This document shows, piece after piece, positions 18,245-27,664 of a DNA stretch of 64,000 bases; the first letter of the stretch is position 1, and each line of letters begins with the position of its first letter. This stretch comes from Anaerolineales bacterium. GTDB taxonomy: Bacteria > Chloroflexota > Anaerolineae > Anaerolineales > UBA4823. Under the pieces are notes generated by a model, which was given only the letters and a program-made list of their open reading frames with translations, ran no database searches and was not told the origin of the DNA. Location: contig JAGVAD010000006.1 in NCBI GenBank assembly GCA_020060465.1, forward strand, positions 18,755-82,754, given 5' to 3'. The translations under genes were made by a program, and so were the position numbers.

Positions 18245-18451
18245 GGCGCTAAAAAAGCGCCCCCCTCTGATATAGATTTAATACAATTTTTGGATAGTGC
18301 TGGTAAAATTCGGACGGAAGTGTACCGAATTGCATATCCATCGCGACGCCGGGCATTCCCCGGTGTTATTTTGTGCGATCGCAATCTATCATCTAATACT
18401 GAGGACATAACATTGGCCCTCATCACAGGGTTAAAAACGAGGTTCCCGATT

Positions 18452-19414
18452 ATGGAAAAAGAAGAGTATTTAGATTTATATTATCAAATGGTGCTGATCC
18501 GACGAGTAGAAGAAGCTGCGGCGCAGCTCTATCAGCAGGGCAAAATCGGCGGTTTCTTACATCTCTACATAGGTCAGGAAGCGGTAAGCACCGGTTTGAT
18601 CTCTGCCCGCCAGCCGCAAGATCGGGTCATCACCGCTTATCGCGACCACGGCGTGGCGATCAATTGCGGCATTCCAGCCCAAAAAGTCATGGCTGAATTA
18701 TTGGGTAAAGCTACCGGCGTCTCAAAAGGCAAGGGCGGCTCGATGCACATGGCAGATGTGAACAAAAACTTCTGGGGCGGACACGCCATCGTGGGAGCGC
18801 ATTTACCTCTCGCAGCCGGCCTGGCGCTGGGCGACCAATACCTGGGAAACGACGCCATTACAATTTGCATGTTTGGCGACGGCGCTACCAATATCGGCTA
18901 TTTTCATGAAGCGCTCAACCTCTCCAAAGTGTGGAATCTGCCCGTTTTATGGGTGTGTGAAAACAACCAGTATGGCATGGGCACCGCCGTGGAGCGCGCC
19001 TCAGCCGTGTCTGAAATCCGCCAGAAAGCGGAGGGATATTGCATTCCCAACGACTGTGTGGACGGCATGGATGTGCTTAAGGTGCGTCAGGCGGCGGAAG
19101 AAGCCATCCGATTTGTGCGCCAGAACAACGGCCCCTTCTTCCTGGAAATCGAAACTTACCGCTTTCGTGGACATTCGATGGGCGATCCAGAGCGATACCG
19201 CAAACCTGAAGAGGTCAAGAAGTGGGAAGAGAATGACCCCATTGGCATCTATCGCAATCAAATAATTAACTTACAGATTGCCAGCGAAGAGGAGCTCGAC
19301 CTCCTGGAGAAAAAGGCAGAGAAAGAAACCGCCGAGGCAGTGCAATTTGCTGAAAACAGTCCAGAACCGCCGCCCGAGGCATTGTTTGAACATATTTACG
19401 CCGATGCGCAATAG
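18452..19414 (+). CDS. pdhA: Pyruvate (or acetoin/2-oxoacid) dehydrogenase E1 component, alpha subunit
   Basis: 320 residues. The thiamine-diphosphate motif GDGATNIGYFHEALNLSKVW and the segments AYRDHGVAIN, GKGGSMHMAD, ENNQYGMGT and YRFRGHSMGDPERYR define the E1-alpha family. With E1-beta it decarboxylates a 2-oxoacid and acylates the lipoyl arm of E2. The start at 18452 (MEKEEYLDLYYQM) is chosen by homology pattern; an in-frame TTG at 18413 behind GAGGAC is an alternative. The next two genes encode E1-beta and E2. Pyruvate, acetoin and branched-chain oxoacids cannot be told apart here. Confidence 0.9.
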   Translation: MEKEEYLDLYYQMVLIRRVEEAAAQLYQQGKIGGFLHLYIGQEAVSTGLISARQPQDRVITAYRDHGVAINCGIPAQKVMAELLGKATGVSKGKGGSMHMADVNKNFWGGHAIVGAHLPLAAGLALGDQYLGNDAITICMFGDGATNIGYFHEALNLSKVWNLPVLWVCENNQYGMGTAVERASAVSEIRQKAEGYCIPNDCVDGMDVLKVRQAAEEAIRFVRQNNGPFFLEIETYRFRGHSMGDPERYRKPEEVKKWEENDPIGIYRNQIINLQIASEEELDLLEKKAEKETAEAVQFAENSPEPPPEALFEHIYADAQ

Positions 19415-19574
19415 CGCTTGAAAAAGAATCTAAAAACTTGAATAGCTAACTCTGGTTGACCAACAGATATGGCCCTATTGAGCTGTAGTCAATTTTCCAA
19501 CGCAGATAAGATTTCTCAGCCAGCCAAAGCAACCAGGCAAACAGAGCTGTTCAAGACACACTGAGGGATAACAA

Positions 19575-20546
19575 ATGGCCAAGATAACTATGCGAGAAGC
19601 AATCTCCCAGGCTTTATGGGAGGAAATGGAACGCGACCCGAATATTTTTATTATGGGCGAAGAAGTCGGCGTATGGGGAGGCACATACGCCGTCACCAAA
19701 GGTTTCTACGATCATTTTGGAGCGAAACGAGTGCGGGATACACCTATCGCCGAGGCAGTGATCGTCGGCGCTGCCATTGGCGCGGCTTTGACCGGGACGC
19801 GCCCTGTCGCCGAATTGATGACCATTAATTTTGCCTTTTCAGCCATGGACCACATTGTCAACGAGGCCGCGAAGCTCCATTATATGTTCGGAGGGCAGTT
19901 CCTTCTACCTCTGGTGATCCGCACGGTCAGCGGGGGCGGACGGCAGCTCGGCGCCACGCATTCGCAGACGCCAGATGCGATCTTCGCCCACTTTCCAGGT
20001 TTGAAAGTCGTTGCGCCTGGCACACCCGAAGACGCCAAAGGGCTGCTTAAATCCTCGATCCGTTCCAACGACCCGGTGTTGTACATCGAGCACGCCACGC
20101 TTTACCAGACGCGCGGGGAAGTGCCAGAAGGCGATTACACGATTCCTATTGGCGTCTCCAAAGTGCAGCGGCCAGGACGGGATGTCACCATCGTAACCTA
20201 CAGCAAGATGCTGGAAACCTCTATGAAAGCCGCCCAGCAACTCGCCAAAGAAGGCATCGAAGCAGAGATCGTTGACCTGCGCTCTCTTCGCCCGCTGGAT
20301 ATGGGGCCCGTACTCGAATCGTTCAAAAAGACAAACCGGGCAGTGATTGTGGAAGAAGGCTGGCGCTCATTTGGCGTCGGTTCGGAGGTCGCTGCCCGCC
20401 TTTACGAAGAGGCTTTCGATTACGCCGACGCGCCCATTCAGCGCGTGGCGCAAAAAGAAGTCCCTCTACCATATAACCGCACCCTGGAGCAGATGGCGCT
20501 GCCACAGGTGGAAGATGTGATCGCCGCAGTCAAGGAGGTGCTTTAA
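19575..20546 (+). CDS. pdhB: Pyruvate (2-oxoacid) dehydrogenase E1 component, beta subunit
   Basis: 323 residues, full length. MREAISQALWEEMERDPNIF, FIMGEEVGVWGG, RVRDTPIAEAVIVGAAIGAA and VEEGWRSFGVGSEVAA are typical of E1-beta/transketolase C-terminal subunits; the C-terminal domain binds E2. The ATG follows GAGGGATAAC. It begins 160 bp after E1-alpha; I see no terminator or strong promoter in that gap. Its TAA overlaps the E2 ATG by one base (taATG), showing tight coupling. Confidence 0.92.
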   Translation: MAKITMREAISQALWEEMERDPNIFIMGEEVGVWGGTYAVTKGFYDHFGAKRVRDTPIAEAVIVGAAIGAALTGTRPVAELMTINFAFSAMDHIVNEAAKLHYMFGGQFLLPLVIRTVSGGGRQLGATHSQTPDAIFAHFPGLKVVAPGTPEDAKGLLKSSIRSNDPVLYIEHATLYQTRGEVPEGDYTIPIGVSKVQRPGRDVTIVTYSKMLETSMKAAQQLAKEGIEAEIVDLRSLRPLDMGPVLESFKKTNRAVIVEEGWRSFGVGSEVAARLYEEAFDYADAPIQRVAQKEVPLPYNRTLEQMALPQVEDVIAAVKEVL

Positions 20547-21847
20547 TGGCGGACGTTGTCACGATGCCCAAATTGGGCTTTGACATGGCAGAAGGCACTT
20601 TGGTGCGCTGGTTGATCCAGGAGGGCCAAACCATCAAAAAAGGCGCAATTATCGCCGAGATCGAAACCGATAAAGCCACTGTAGAGGTCGAATCGAATTA
20701 CGACGGCGTCGTAGCGCGTCTGTTGGTGCCTCAAGGCGAGATTGTGCCGGTCAACACGCCAATTGCAATTATCGCCGCGCCAGGTGAGAAAGTGGAAGAA
20801 CTGCCTGAAGCGGCGGGTGTCGTTACTGAAAAAGCGCCCACCCCACCAGAAACTTCTGCGGAAGCGAAGCCCGCGGATCGAAGCGAGGCAATCAAACCCG
20901 CCCAGGGCGAGGCAGTTGAGCAGGGTCAGCTCCCCGGCGGTGTGAGGGCTTCGCCTCTGGCGCGGCGTATGGCGGCGGATATGCGCATCAATTTACAAAA
21001 AGTCACCGGCAGCGGTCCCGGCGGAAGGATCGTCAAACGCGATATACAGGCGTACCTGGAAGCGCCTGCGGTCCAGGTCGCCGCGCCCACTCCAATGGCC
21101 GCGCCAACCCCTGCTCGCGCCCCATTGCCCCCGCTGGCGCCTCTGGCGGCCGCACCCCAACCCGAAGATCAGATCATTCCCCTGAACCGGTTGCGCGCGG
21201 CCATTGGGCGGCGCATGGTTGAGTCGAAACAACAAGCCCCGCACTTTTACGTGACGCACGAATACGACGTAGGCGCGTTGATCGAACTGCGCAAGCAATT
21301 GAATGCGTTGTTGCCTGACGAAGAGAAGCTCTCTGTTAACGACTTCATCATTAAGGCAGCAGCCCTGACCCTGCGCCAGTTCCCCAACTTGAACGCTGCT
21401 TTTCAGGACGATCAAATTGTGCATTACGGGGCTGTCAACATCGGCGTGGCGGTAGCTGTAGAAAATGGACTGCTCACCGTAGTTTGCCGCGACGCGGATC
21501 GAAAACCGCTGCGCCAGATCGCAATCGAGGTGCGAACCATGTCCGCCCGGGCGCGCGAAGGCAAAGTCCGCTCGGAGGACATCGAAGGCTCCACCTTCTC
21601 CACCAGCAACCTGGGTATGTTCGATGTCGAACACTTCGTCGCCATCATCAACCCTCCAGAAGCAGCGATTTTGGCGATTGGTTCGGCAAAACAGATGCCT
21701 GTGGTCAAGGACGATCAGCTTGCCATTGGCTGGCGCATGAAAACCACCCTCTCTGTAGATCATCGCGTCAGCGATGGCGCAGAAGGAGCGCGATTCCTGC
21801 AAGCGATGGCTGCCTACCTGGAAGAACCGCTCAGACTGCTTATTTAG
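20546..21847 (+). CDS. pdhC: Dihydrolipoamide acyltransferase (E2) of the 2-oxoacid dehydrogenase complex
   Basis: 433 residues in the usual order: one lipoyl domain with the lipoylated Lys in IETDKATVEVES (~42), an Ala/Pro-rich linker, the E1/E3-binding domain (ASPLARRMAADMRINLQ, GSGPGGRIVKRDI; ~133-170), a second flexible linker, and the catalytic domain whose active-site motif is VDHRVSDGAEGARFL near the C-terminus. It transfers the acyl group to CoA. No E3 (lipoamide dehydrogenase) gene follows; the unit ends at a strong terminator, so E3 must be encoded elsewhere. Confidence 0.93.
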   Translation: MADVVTMPKLGFDMAEGTLVRWLIQEGQTIKKGAIIAEIETDKATVEVESNYDGVVARLLVPQGEIVPVNTPIAIIAAPGEKVEELPEAAGVVTEKAPTPPETSAEAKPADRSEAIKPAQGEAVEQGQLPGGVRASPLARRMAADMRINLQKVTGSGPGGRIVKRDIQAYLEAPAVQVAAPTPMAAPTPARAPLPPLAPLAAAPQPEDQIIPLNRLRAAIGRRMVESKQQAPHFYVTHEYDVGALIELRKQLNALLPDEEKLSVNDFIIKAAALTLRQFPNLNAAFQDDQIVHYGAVNIGVAVAVENGLLTVVCRDADRKPLRQIAIEVRTMSARAREGKVRSEDIEGSTFSTSNLGMFDVEHFVAIINPPEAAILAIGSAKQMPVVKDDQLAIGWRMKTTLSVDHRVSDGAEGARFLQAMAAYLEEPLRLLI

Positions 21848-21857
21848 AAAAGGTTGT

Positions 21858-21910
21858 TTGATTATTTTAGGGCGGCAGTGCCGCCCTAAAATAATCAATT
21901 CTTTCTTTTT
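21858..21910. terminator. Strong bidirectional intrinsic terminator after pdhC
   Basis: A perfect 19-bp stem (21858-21876 with 21880-21898, 3-nt loop) contains GGGCGGC/GCCGCCC and an AT-rich base that supplies the U-tract on both strands; TTCTTTCTTTTTT follows on the plus strand. It begins 11 bp after the E2 stop. Confidence 0.92.
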
Positions 21911-21961
21911 TCCCCGCCACTTGGGGGCAGGCTTAGAGGTGGGGGAGATTTCCGAATGGGT

Positions 21962-21967
21962 TATAAT
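21962..21967 (+). promoter_or_regulatory. -10 element (TATAAT) for the 22006 gene
   Basis: TTATAAT just after the pdhC terminator, about 38 bp before the chosen ATG. The -35 is not evident. It restarts transcription for the hypothetical-MFS pair. Confidence 0.4.
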
Positions 21968-22005
21968 GGATGGCTGCCGGGCGAAATGCGCCGCAGGAGA
22001 ACAAC

Positions 22006-22590
22006 ATGACTACATTCGACTATGATCTGCGCTATGTACAGGCTGGGGTCGAGCAGTTGGAAGCTTATTTGTTATCCCCAGAGCTTTATTGGCCCAGCGG
22101 GGTGAGCGCCCGCAGCGGAGAAACGCCATACCCCCAACTGACCTTGAGCAATCTACTTTTAGCCCTTCGACGCCTGCAAGCCACAGCCCAGACGCCAGGA
22201 CAAAAAGAAGAGCTTAGCCGCCTGGAACAACAGCTAGAAGCGAACCGTTATCGCTGGCGTTCCGCCTGGAGAAAAAAAGCGCAAGTAGATTTTCACGCCC
22301 GTCTCAGGCTGTGGCGCGATTTCCTGGAAGAGTATCGCCAAAAACCATCCGCGCACTATGACCGTTATACCTACGAAGTGGGCCGGCGCGTGCAGCTTCA
22401 TCTGCTGGAAAGCGAAATACCAGACCTTAAAGCGGCGGAAAAAGAAGCCGTTCAAGGTCTGGACAAACTGCTGCGAGCGTTCTTTGTCCCTGGCGAATTT
22501 GTTTGGGACGCAGCCCTGAAAAGCAGTTTTCCGCCAGAAACTTTCTGGTATTTATATGGTCATCTACGCGCAGAAGCCTCTGGGGGATGA
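22006..22590 (+). CDS. Hypothetical protein, helical, charged
   Basis: 194 residues, not recognised. Mostly helical and rich in Leu, Arg, Glu and Gln, with a probable coiled segment (ALRRLQATAQTPGQKEELSR) and the aromatic, basic stretch RYRWRSAWRKKAQVDFHARL. No signal peptide or membrane helix. AGGAGAACAAC before the ATG at 22006 sets the start; the in-frame ATG at 21970 would lie within the promoter region. Its TGA overlaps the ATG of the MFS gene by 4 nt (ATGA), so the products are made together. The function may relate to the transporter. Confidence 0.7.
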   Translation: MTTFDYDLRYVQAGVEQLEAYLLSPELYWPSGVSARSGETPYPQLTLSNLLLALRRLQATAQTPGQKEELSRLEQQLEANRYRWRSAWRKKAQVDFHARLRLWRDFLEEYRQKPSAHYDRYTYEVGRRVQLHLLESEIPDLKAAEKEAVQGLDKLLRAFFVPGEFVWDAALKSSFPPETFWYLYGHLRAEASGG

Positions 22591-23864
22591 AATTGAAATG
22601 GCCGCGCTGGTCGGCGGCGCCTTTTGATGTCGTCGGCCAACAAAGAAAAAATTATCTTTACGTCCAAATTGACGCCATTGCTATTGGGCTGTCCAGCGCA
22701 GCCAGCCCTTTTCTGCCGGTCTTTTTGACCCGCTTAGGGGCGACGAACGTTCAAGTCAGCCTGCTTTCCTCCATGCCTGGGATCACCGGGCTGCTGTTAG
22801 CCATCTTCATCGGCAGATTCCTCCAGGGACGGCGGAACATCGTCCCCTGGTTCAGCGCTTCGCGCTTGCTGGTAGTTTCATCCTACGCCGCCACCGGCCT
22901 GGCGCCGTTCCTGGTACCCGAAGAATATCTGATCCAGACCATTTTAGCCATCTGGGCATTGGCTACGGTGCCGCAGACAGCCCTGGCGGTATGCTTTTCG
23001 GTGGTAATGAACGCAGTCGCCGGCCCAAAACACCGCTACGATCTGATGAGCCGCCGCTGGTCCATTCTGGGGTTGACCAACGCCATCATGGTGACGCTGG
23101 CCGGTCAGGTGCTGGAACAGTTCGATTTCCCGATTAATTATCAACTGGTCTTTCTGTCCCTGTCTGTTGGCGGGTTGTTAAGTTATTACTTTTCCAGCCG
23201 CATCGCCTTGCCAGATAGCGATCCGCAGCCAGCGCCTCCCGGCAGAACGCTTCGGCAGCGGGCGCGCGATTATTTCGATCTTGTGCTCAGCCAACGGGAT
23301 TTTGCCCGCTTCTCTGCCAAGCGGTTCGTGTATCAGTTCGGCATCCAATTGGCTTTGCCGCTCTTCCCAATCTATTTTGTGCGCGAAGTGCAGGCGAACG
23401 ACGCCTGGATTGGCGTCATCAACACCGCACAAACCGCGGCGCTGTTGATTGGATACTTTCTCTGGCCGCGCCAATCCCACAAACGTGGGGCGCGTTTTGT
23501 GCTGCTATGTACAACCTTCGGCCTCAGCCTCTATCCGGCGCTGGTTGCTTCCACCCACAGTGTTACAGCCATTGCTCTATTCGCAGGAATTGCAGGAATA
23601 TTCCAGGCCGGCATTGACCTGGTCTTCTTCGACGAGTTGATGAAAACTGTGCCGGTTGAATACTCCGCCACTTTCGTATCTTTGGCGCAAAGCCTGAACT
23701 ACCTGGCTGCCATGTTAGCCCCAGTAGTTGGCGCCTGGCTTTCTGAGCATATCGGTCTTTCTGGCGCCCTCGTCGCCGGCGCGATCATCCGCCTGGCCGG
23801 ATTTGCCCTTTTTGCTGTAAAAATGCCCCACCTGACCAGAATTCTTCGCCGCCAGGGCAACTAA
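22587..23864 (+). CDS. MFS transporter
   Basis: 425 residues with about 12 hydrophobic helices in two six-helix halves. The loop between helices 2 and 3 has FIGRFLQGRRNIVPW, an MFS motif-A-like segment. The mid-protein basic loop (PGRTLRQRARDYFDLVLSQR) separates the halves. The ATG at 22587 overlaps the previous stop; the longer frame from 22503 is the shadow of the upstream gene. No substrate-specific motif is recognised; it resembles drug/metabolite exporters of Chloroflexota only in general layout. Confidence 0.85.
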   Translation: MKLKWPRWSAAPFDVVGQQRKNYLYVQIDAIAIGLSSAASPFLPVFLTRLGATNVQVSLLSSMPGITGLLLAIFIGRFLQGRRNIVPWFSASRLLVVSSYAATGLAPFLVPEEYLIQTILAIWALATVPQTALAVCFSVVMNAVAGPKHRYDLMSRRWSILGLTNAIMVTLAGQVLEQFDFPINYQLVFLSLSVGGLLSYYFSSRIALPDSDPQPAPPGRTLRQRARDYFDLVLSQRDFARFSAKRFVYQFGIQLALPLFPIYFVREVQANDAWIGVINTAQTAALLIGYFLWPRQSHKRGARFVLLCTTFGLSLYPALVASTHSVTAIALFAGIAGIFQAGIDLVFFDELMKTVPVEYSATFVSLAQSLNYLAAMLAPVVGAWLSEHIGLSGALVAGAIIRLAGFALFAVKMPHLTRILRRQGN

Positions 23865-23917
23865 AAGCGATAGAGTAGAAATCCCAGCCTGAAAAGCCTA
23901 ACTCGCGCCTCGGTTTT

Positions 23918-24109
23918 CTAAAAACCACTGCAATTCTTCAATGCGGTAACCGCCCTGCGATACGTATGCCGCTCACAAGCCGGATGATGGATCGCTTTTA
24001 AAAACATTTCCTCCGCCTGAATGTTCTTTCCCTCCAGGCGCAAGAGTTTTGCCCTTTGAACCAGCGCATTTACCTCTCGAAATCCGTTCCCCGTGGCGCG
24101 GTCTCCCAA
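23918..24109 (-). pseudogene. Possible TPR-like gene remnant
   Basis: A 63-codon frame contains LVQRAKLLRLEGKNIQAEEM, which fits one TPR-like helix pair, then loses any family pattern. It has no ribosome site and sits in a 530-bp stretch without a convincing gene. I read it as decayed sequence; it may be chance. Confidence 0.25.
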
Positions 24110-24250
24110 AGCCCGACCGCCAACGACGTTCTTGGTTCGTACGAAGTGACGGCGAACACTATCGGAGCGACTGCGCCGGTCGTGTTTACACTGAGCAACA
24201 TTCCACCAACCTACTCCGTCTTTTTACCCCTGGTATCCAGACAACCGTAG
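24056..24250 (+). pseudogene. C-terminal remnant of a secreted Ig-like-repeat protein with FLPLV tail
   Basis: The frame reads DVLGSYEVTANTIGATAPVV and FTLSNIPPTYSVFLPLVSRQP. The first part matches the last strands of bacterial Ig-like surface repeats (GxYxVTAxxxGxxxPxxFxLxN), the second the short hydrophobic C-terminal tail common on exported Anaerolineae proteins. No N-terminal half, signal peptide or ribosome site is present, so this is the 3' stump of a larger surface-protein gene. A hairpin (ACTTCCCC/GGGGAAGT, 24282-24302) downstream may be its old terminator. Confidence 0.4.
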
Positions 24251-24339
24251 CAAAAGCATACGTTGTAAAGTGATCAAACCAACTTCCCCTAAAGGGGGAA
24301 GTGTGGTATTTAAACAGCCAGATAGTTTAACAGGTAGTT

Positions 24340-24345
24340 TATAAT
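24340..24345 (+). promoter_or_regulatory. -10 element (TATAAT) upstream of the Mrp operon
   Basis: Consensus TATAAT 50 bp before mrpA in an AT-rich stretch after the hairpin at 24282-24302. The -35 is poor. Confidence 0.35.
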
Positions 24346-24395
24346 GATCTAATCAATCTGCCCGCTGAAGTATTTTCGCTGCATAGACTTCTCAG

Positions 24396-27335
24396 ATGAA
24401 TCTCTGGCTCATCGCGCCTCTCAGCTTGTTGCTCATTGGAATTTTGCTCGCCCTGGCAGCCGCGCGCCGCAAAATCGCCGCTGTGCGCCTGGCCTGGATG
24501 TTGGCGGTCTGGCCGGCGGCAGCCTTCGCTTGCCTGGCGTGGTTGACGGCGGCGAACGCCAACAACAGCCCCTTGACGCTTTCCTATGCATGGCTGCCGT
24601 CTTTGAATTTATCTTTTTCGCTTTATCTGGATGGCTTAAGCGCGCTGTTTGCTCTGCTGATTACCGGAATTGGCTCGCTGGTGACCATTTACAGCGGCTA
24701 TTACTTTGAGAAAGATGATTCCTCCTGGCGTTTTCAGTCCTATCTATTGACTTTCATGGCTGCTATGCTGGGGCTGGTGTTAGCGGGCGATGTGATCACC
24801 TTGTTCATCTTCTGGGAAGGCACCAGCCTTACCTCGTTTCTGCTCATCGCCTATAAAACCAGCGACGAAGAGGCGCGGCGCGGCGCATTTAAAGCCCTGT
24901 TCATCACTGGCGGAGGCGGGATCGCCATGCTCGCCGGGCTGTTATTCATCGGGATAACGGTAGGCGACATGGGATACGCCTCCATCCTCTCTGGCGGAGA
25001 CGTTTTACGCAACCATCCCTTTTATCCTGCCATGCTGGGCTTGATCGCTTTCGGCGCGTTCACCAAGAGCGCCCAGGCGCCGGCTCACATTTGGCTGCCG
25101 CAAGCCATGACTGCCCCCACTCCTGCCAGCGCCTTCTTACACTCAGCCACCATGGTGAAAGCTGGGGTTTATCTGCTGGCGCGGCTGAATCCTGCGCTGG
25201 GCTTCACCGATCTATGGTTTTGGCTGCTCAGCCTTTTTGGCCTGGCGACAATGATTACCGGGGCATACCTGGGCTTTAAGCAGAATGACCTGAAGGCGCT
25301 GCTGGCTTACTCGACGATCAGCCAGCTTGGGGCGTTGGTGGCGTTGATCGGACAGGATACCGAGATCGCTTTCAAAGCCCTGGTCATCAGCATTCTGGCG
25401 CATGCCCTGTACAAGTCAGCGTTATTTCTGACTGCCGGGATCGTGGATCATGAAACTGGCTCCAGAGACTTGCGCCGACTGGGCGGGCTGGCGCGCGCCA
25501 TGCCTTTCACAGCAACTGCTGCGACCATCTCCGGCCTTTCAATGTCTGGATTGCCGCCCCTGTTCGGATTCCTGGCGAAGGAGACGCAGCTTGCCACTTC
25601 GGTTCATCCTGGGTTGCCTCCTATCCTCAACGTCCTGTTCCCGCTGGTCGTCGTCGCCGCCGGCGCGCTGCTCCTGGGACAAGGTGGGTTATTCGTATAT
25701 GACGTGTTTTTCAAACGCCCGGCAGACCCCAAACACCCTGTTCGAGGCCACGAACCGCGTTGGGGCATGTGGCTGGCGCCGATGATTCCGGCGATCATTT
25801 CGCTGGCCGTGGGGGTTTTGCCTGAACCAGAATTCCTGGCATCTTTTCTCGCCCATTCGGCGGCTGCAAGCTATGGAAGCAAAGTAAAAGTTTCCCTGGC
25901 ATTGTGGAGCGGCGTTAATATCCCACTATTTTTAAGCGCAATCGCCGTCAGCACCGGCAGTTTACTTTTTATACAGCGAAAGCGCATCCGCCCTGTGCTT
26001 CAGGCGTTTTTGCCGCAGTTTTCGTTTAACCACCTGTACGATGCAACCCTGCGCGGCGGCGACGCCCTGGCTCGTCAATTTACTCGCTTGCAGAACGGCC
26101 ACCTGCGCTTTTATTTGTCCATCATGCTGGTCGCGCTGGGGATCATTCTATGGCTCTTCCAAGCTATCCCGTTCGATTTCCTCACCATGCAGCCCGCGAG
26201 CAGCCTACTCTCAGTTGATGGACTGGCGTTGTTGCGCGTTTTCACCTTGAGCATGGCCGGGTTATCCGCGTTTACTACCATCTTTTTGCGTCGGGATCTG
26301 TTCGCCATCCTTGCGCTCAGCGTATCTGGCTTAGCCGTGGCGGTGTGGATTGCCCTTGAACCCGCGCCAGATGTGGCCCTGGTTCAAATCGTTGTAGATC
26401 TGTTGGCAACGGTGATCCTGGTGCTCAGTTTGACGCGGCTGCCGCGCCTGCAACGAGAAAAAGCCCGTGAGTTCACCTATCGCCAGAGCCGACCGGGGTT
26501 GCTGCGCGACGGACTGATTGCTCTGGGCAGCGGGCTGTTGGTTGCATTGCTGGTTTACATCTCTCTGCAGACCCGCCCACACGAGAGCTTGCTGGCGCCT
26601 TACTTCGCCCAAAACGCCAAACCGCTCGCCGGCGCCAAAGATATTGTGGGAGCAATTTTGGTTGATTTTCGCGGCTTTGATACTTTTTTCGAGATCGTCG
26701 TTTTCGCCAGCGCTGGCTTAGGCATCCACATGCTGTTGCATTACGCCGCCCGCAAAGCCGGTGATCATGAAGACCCCGAACCTACTCCCGGACCACTCAA
26801 GCAGCATCCTGTCACCGGGGTCGCCGGTCTGCCCACTTCGCCCTTGCTGCATCTGTTAGCGTATGCGCTCTTGCCGCTTGCATTCCTGCTGGCGGTCGTG
26901 CAATTAATGTACGGTCATGACCAACCCGGAGATGGATTTACCGCGGGTGTGTTTATCAGCCTGGCGATTGGTTCATGGTATGTGATTTTCGGTTATCAAG
27001 CCACCAAACAACGCCTGCCCTGGTTGCGTTCCGGCTATTTGATCGCCTATGGGCTTTTGTTAGCCCTTATCAACGGTTTGCTAGGGGCGTGGTTCGGCTC
27101 TGGTTTTATGGCTCCGCTGAATTATGGACAAATGTTGAATTTGCCACTGCCCCAAGGGTTCTACTTGAGCAACGCGTTCATCTTTGAAGTAGCCATTTGC
27201 CTCGCCGTTTTAGGAGGGGCGACCTACATCTTAGATAATCTTGGGCGACCGAGAGAACTCAACCTGGAAAGCGACGCCTTGCTGCAAGCCATCCAGGAAG
27301 AGCCAACGACGCAAATGGAGAGTGAAACGACATGA
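24396..27335 (+). CDS. mrpA: Mrp-type Na+/H+ antiporter, fused subunits A and B
   Basis: 979 residues, about 20 membrane helices. Residues ~60-480 are NuoL/MrpA-like: FIFWEGTSLTSFLLIAYKTS, FGAFTKSAQAPAHIWLPQAM, TPASAFLHSATMVKAGVYLL and LLAYSTISQLGALVA carry the conserved Lys, Glu and His of the proton path. After ~600 comes the MbhD/E-like part, and residues ~800-945 match MrpB (YGHDQPGDGFTAGVFIS). A normal MrpA is ~800 residues and MrpB ~140, so this is an A-B fusion, known in other Mrp systems. It is the first gene of a six-gene operon for Na+ expulsion and pH homeostasis. Its stop overlaps mrpC (ATGA). Confidence 0.93.
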   Translation: MNLWLIAPLSLLLIGILLALAAARRKIAAVRLAWMLAVWPAAAFACLAWLTAANANNSPLTLSYAWLPSLNLSFSLYLDGLSALFALLITGIGSLVTIYSGYYFEKDDSSWRFQSYLLTFMAAMLGLVLAGDVITLFIFWEGTSLTSFLLIAYKTSDEEARRGAFKALFITGGGGIAMLAGLLFIGITVGDMGYASILSGGDVLRNHPFYPAMLGLIAFGAFTKSAQAPAHIWLPQAMTAPTPASAFLHSATMVKAGVYLLARLNPALGFTDLWFWLLSLFGLATMITGAYLGFKQNDLKALLAYSTISQLGALVALIGQDTEIAFKALVISILAHALYKSALFLTAGIVDHETGSRDLRRLGGLARAMPFTATAATISGLSMSGLPPLFGFLAKETQLATSVHPGLPPILNVLFPLVVVAAGALLLGQGGLFVYDVFFKRPADPKHPVRGHEPRWGMWLAPMIPAIISLAVGVLPEPEFLASFLAHSAAASYGSKVKVSLALWSGVNIPLFLSAIAVSTGSLLFIQRKRIRPVLQAFLPQFSFNHLYDATLRGGDALARQFTRLQNGHLRFYLSIMLVALGIILWLFQAIPFDFLTMQPASSLLSVDGLALLRVFTLSMAGLSAFTTIFLRRDLFAILALSVSGLAVAVWIALEPAPDVALVQIVVDLLATVILVLSLTRLPRLQREKAREFTYRQSRPGLLRDGLIALGSGLLVALLVYISLQTRPHESLLAPYFAQNAKPLAGAKDIVGAILVDFRGFDTFFEIVVFASAGLGIHMLLHYAARKAGDHEDPEPTPGPLKQHPVTGVAGLPTSPLLHLLAYALLPLAFLLAVVQLMYGHDQPGDGFTAGVFISLAIGSWYVIFGYQATKQRLPWLRSGYLIAYGLLLALINGLLGAWFGSGFMAPLNYGQMLNLPLPQGFYLSNAFIFEVAICLAVLGGATYILDNLGRPRELNLESDALLQAIQEEPTTQMESETT

Positions 27336-27664
27336 ATTTATTGACTGCATTGGCAATTGGAGTGCTGTTTGGGGTGGGGATCTTCCAATTGCTGCGCCGC
27401 AATGTCATCCGATCCGTAATGGGATTGGTGCTGATTTCCAATGCCATGAACTTATTTTTATTGAGCATGGGCGCATATAACGGCGAAGCCGCCGCCTATG
27501 CTGGATCATCAGCACAGATCAGCGATCCCACGCCTCAGGCTCTGGCGCTCACGGCTATCGTCATCAGTATGGGCGGATTCGCATTTGTTCTGGCTATGCT
27601 GTATATCATCTCCTTGCGCTACAAGACCAGCGATTCGGATCATATCCAGGAGTTGAAGCATTGA
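27332..27664 (+). CDS. mrpC: Mrp antiporter subunit C (NuoK-like)
   Basis: 110 residues, three membrane helices, as in MrpC/NuoK. LLRRNVIRSVMGLVLISNAM includes the conserved loop and helix; DPTPQALALTAIVISMGGFA is the diagnostic MrpC segment. It overlaps mrpA by 4 nt and mrpD by 4 nt (TTGA). Confidence 0.93.
   Translation: MNLLTALAIGVLFGVGIFQLLRRNVIRSVMGLVLISNAMNLFLLSMGAYNGEAAAYAGSSAQISDPTPQALALTAIVISMGGFAFVLAMLYIISLRYKTSDSDHIQELKH

Noticed and set aside
18245..18262. GGCGCT/AGCGCC hairpin after the second sigma-like gene as a terminator
   Set aside because: Six-bp stem followed by CCCCCTC without a T-run; may be weak at best.
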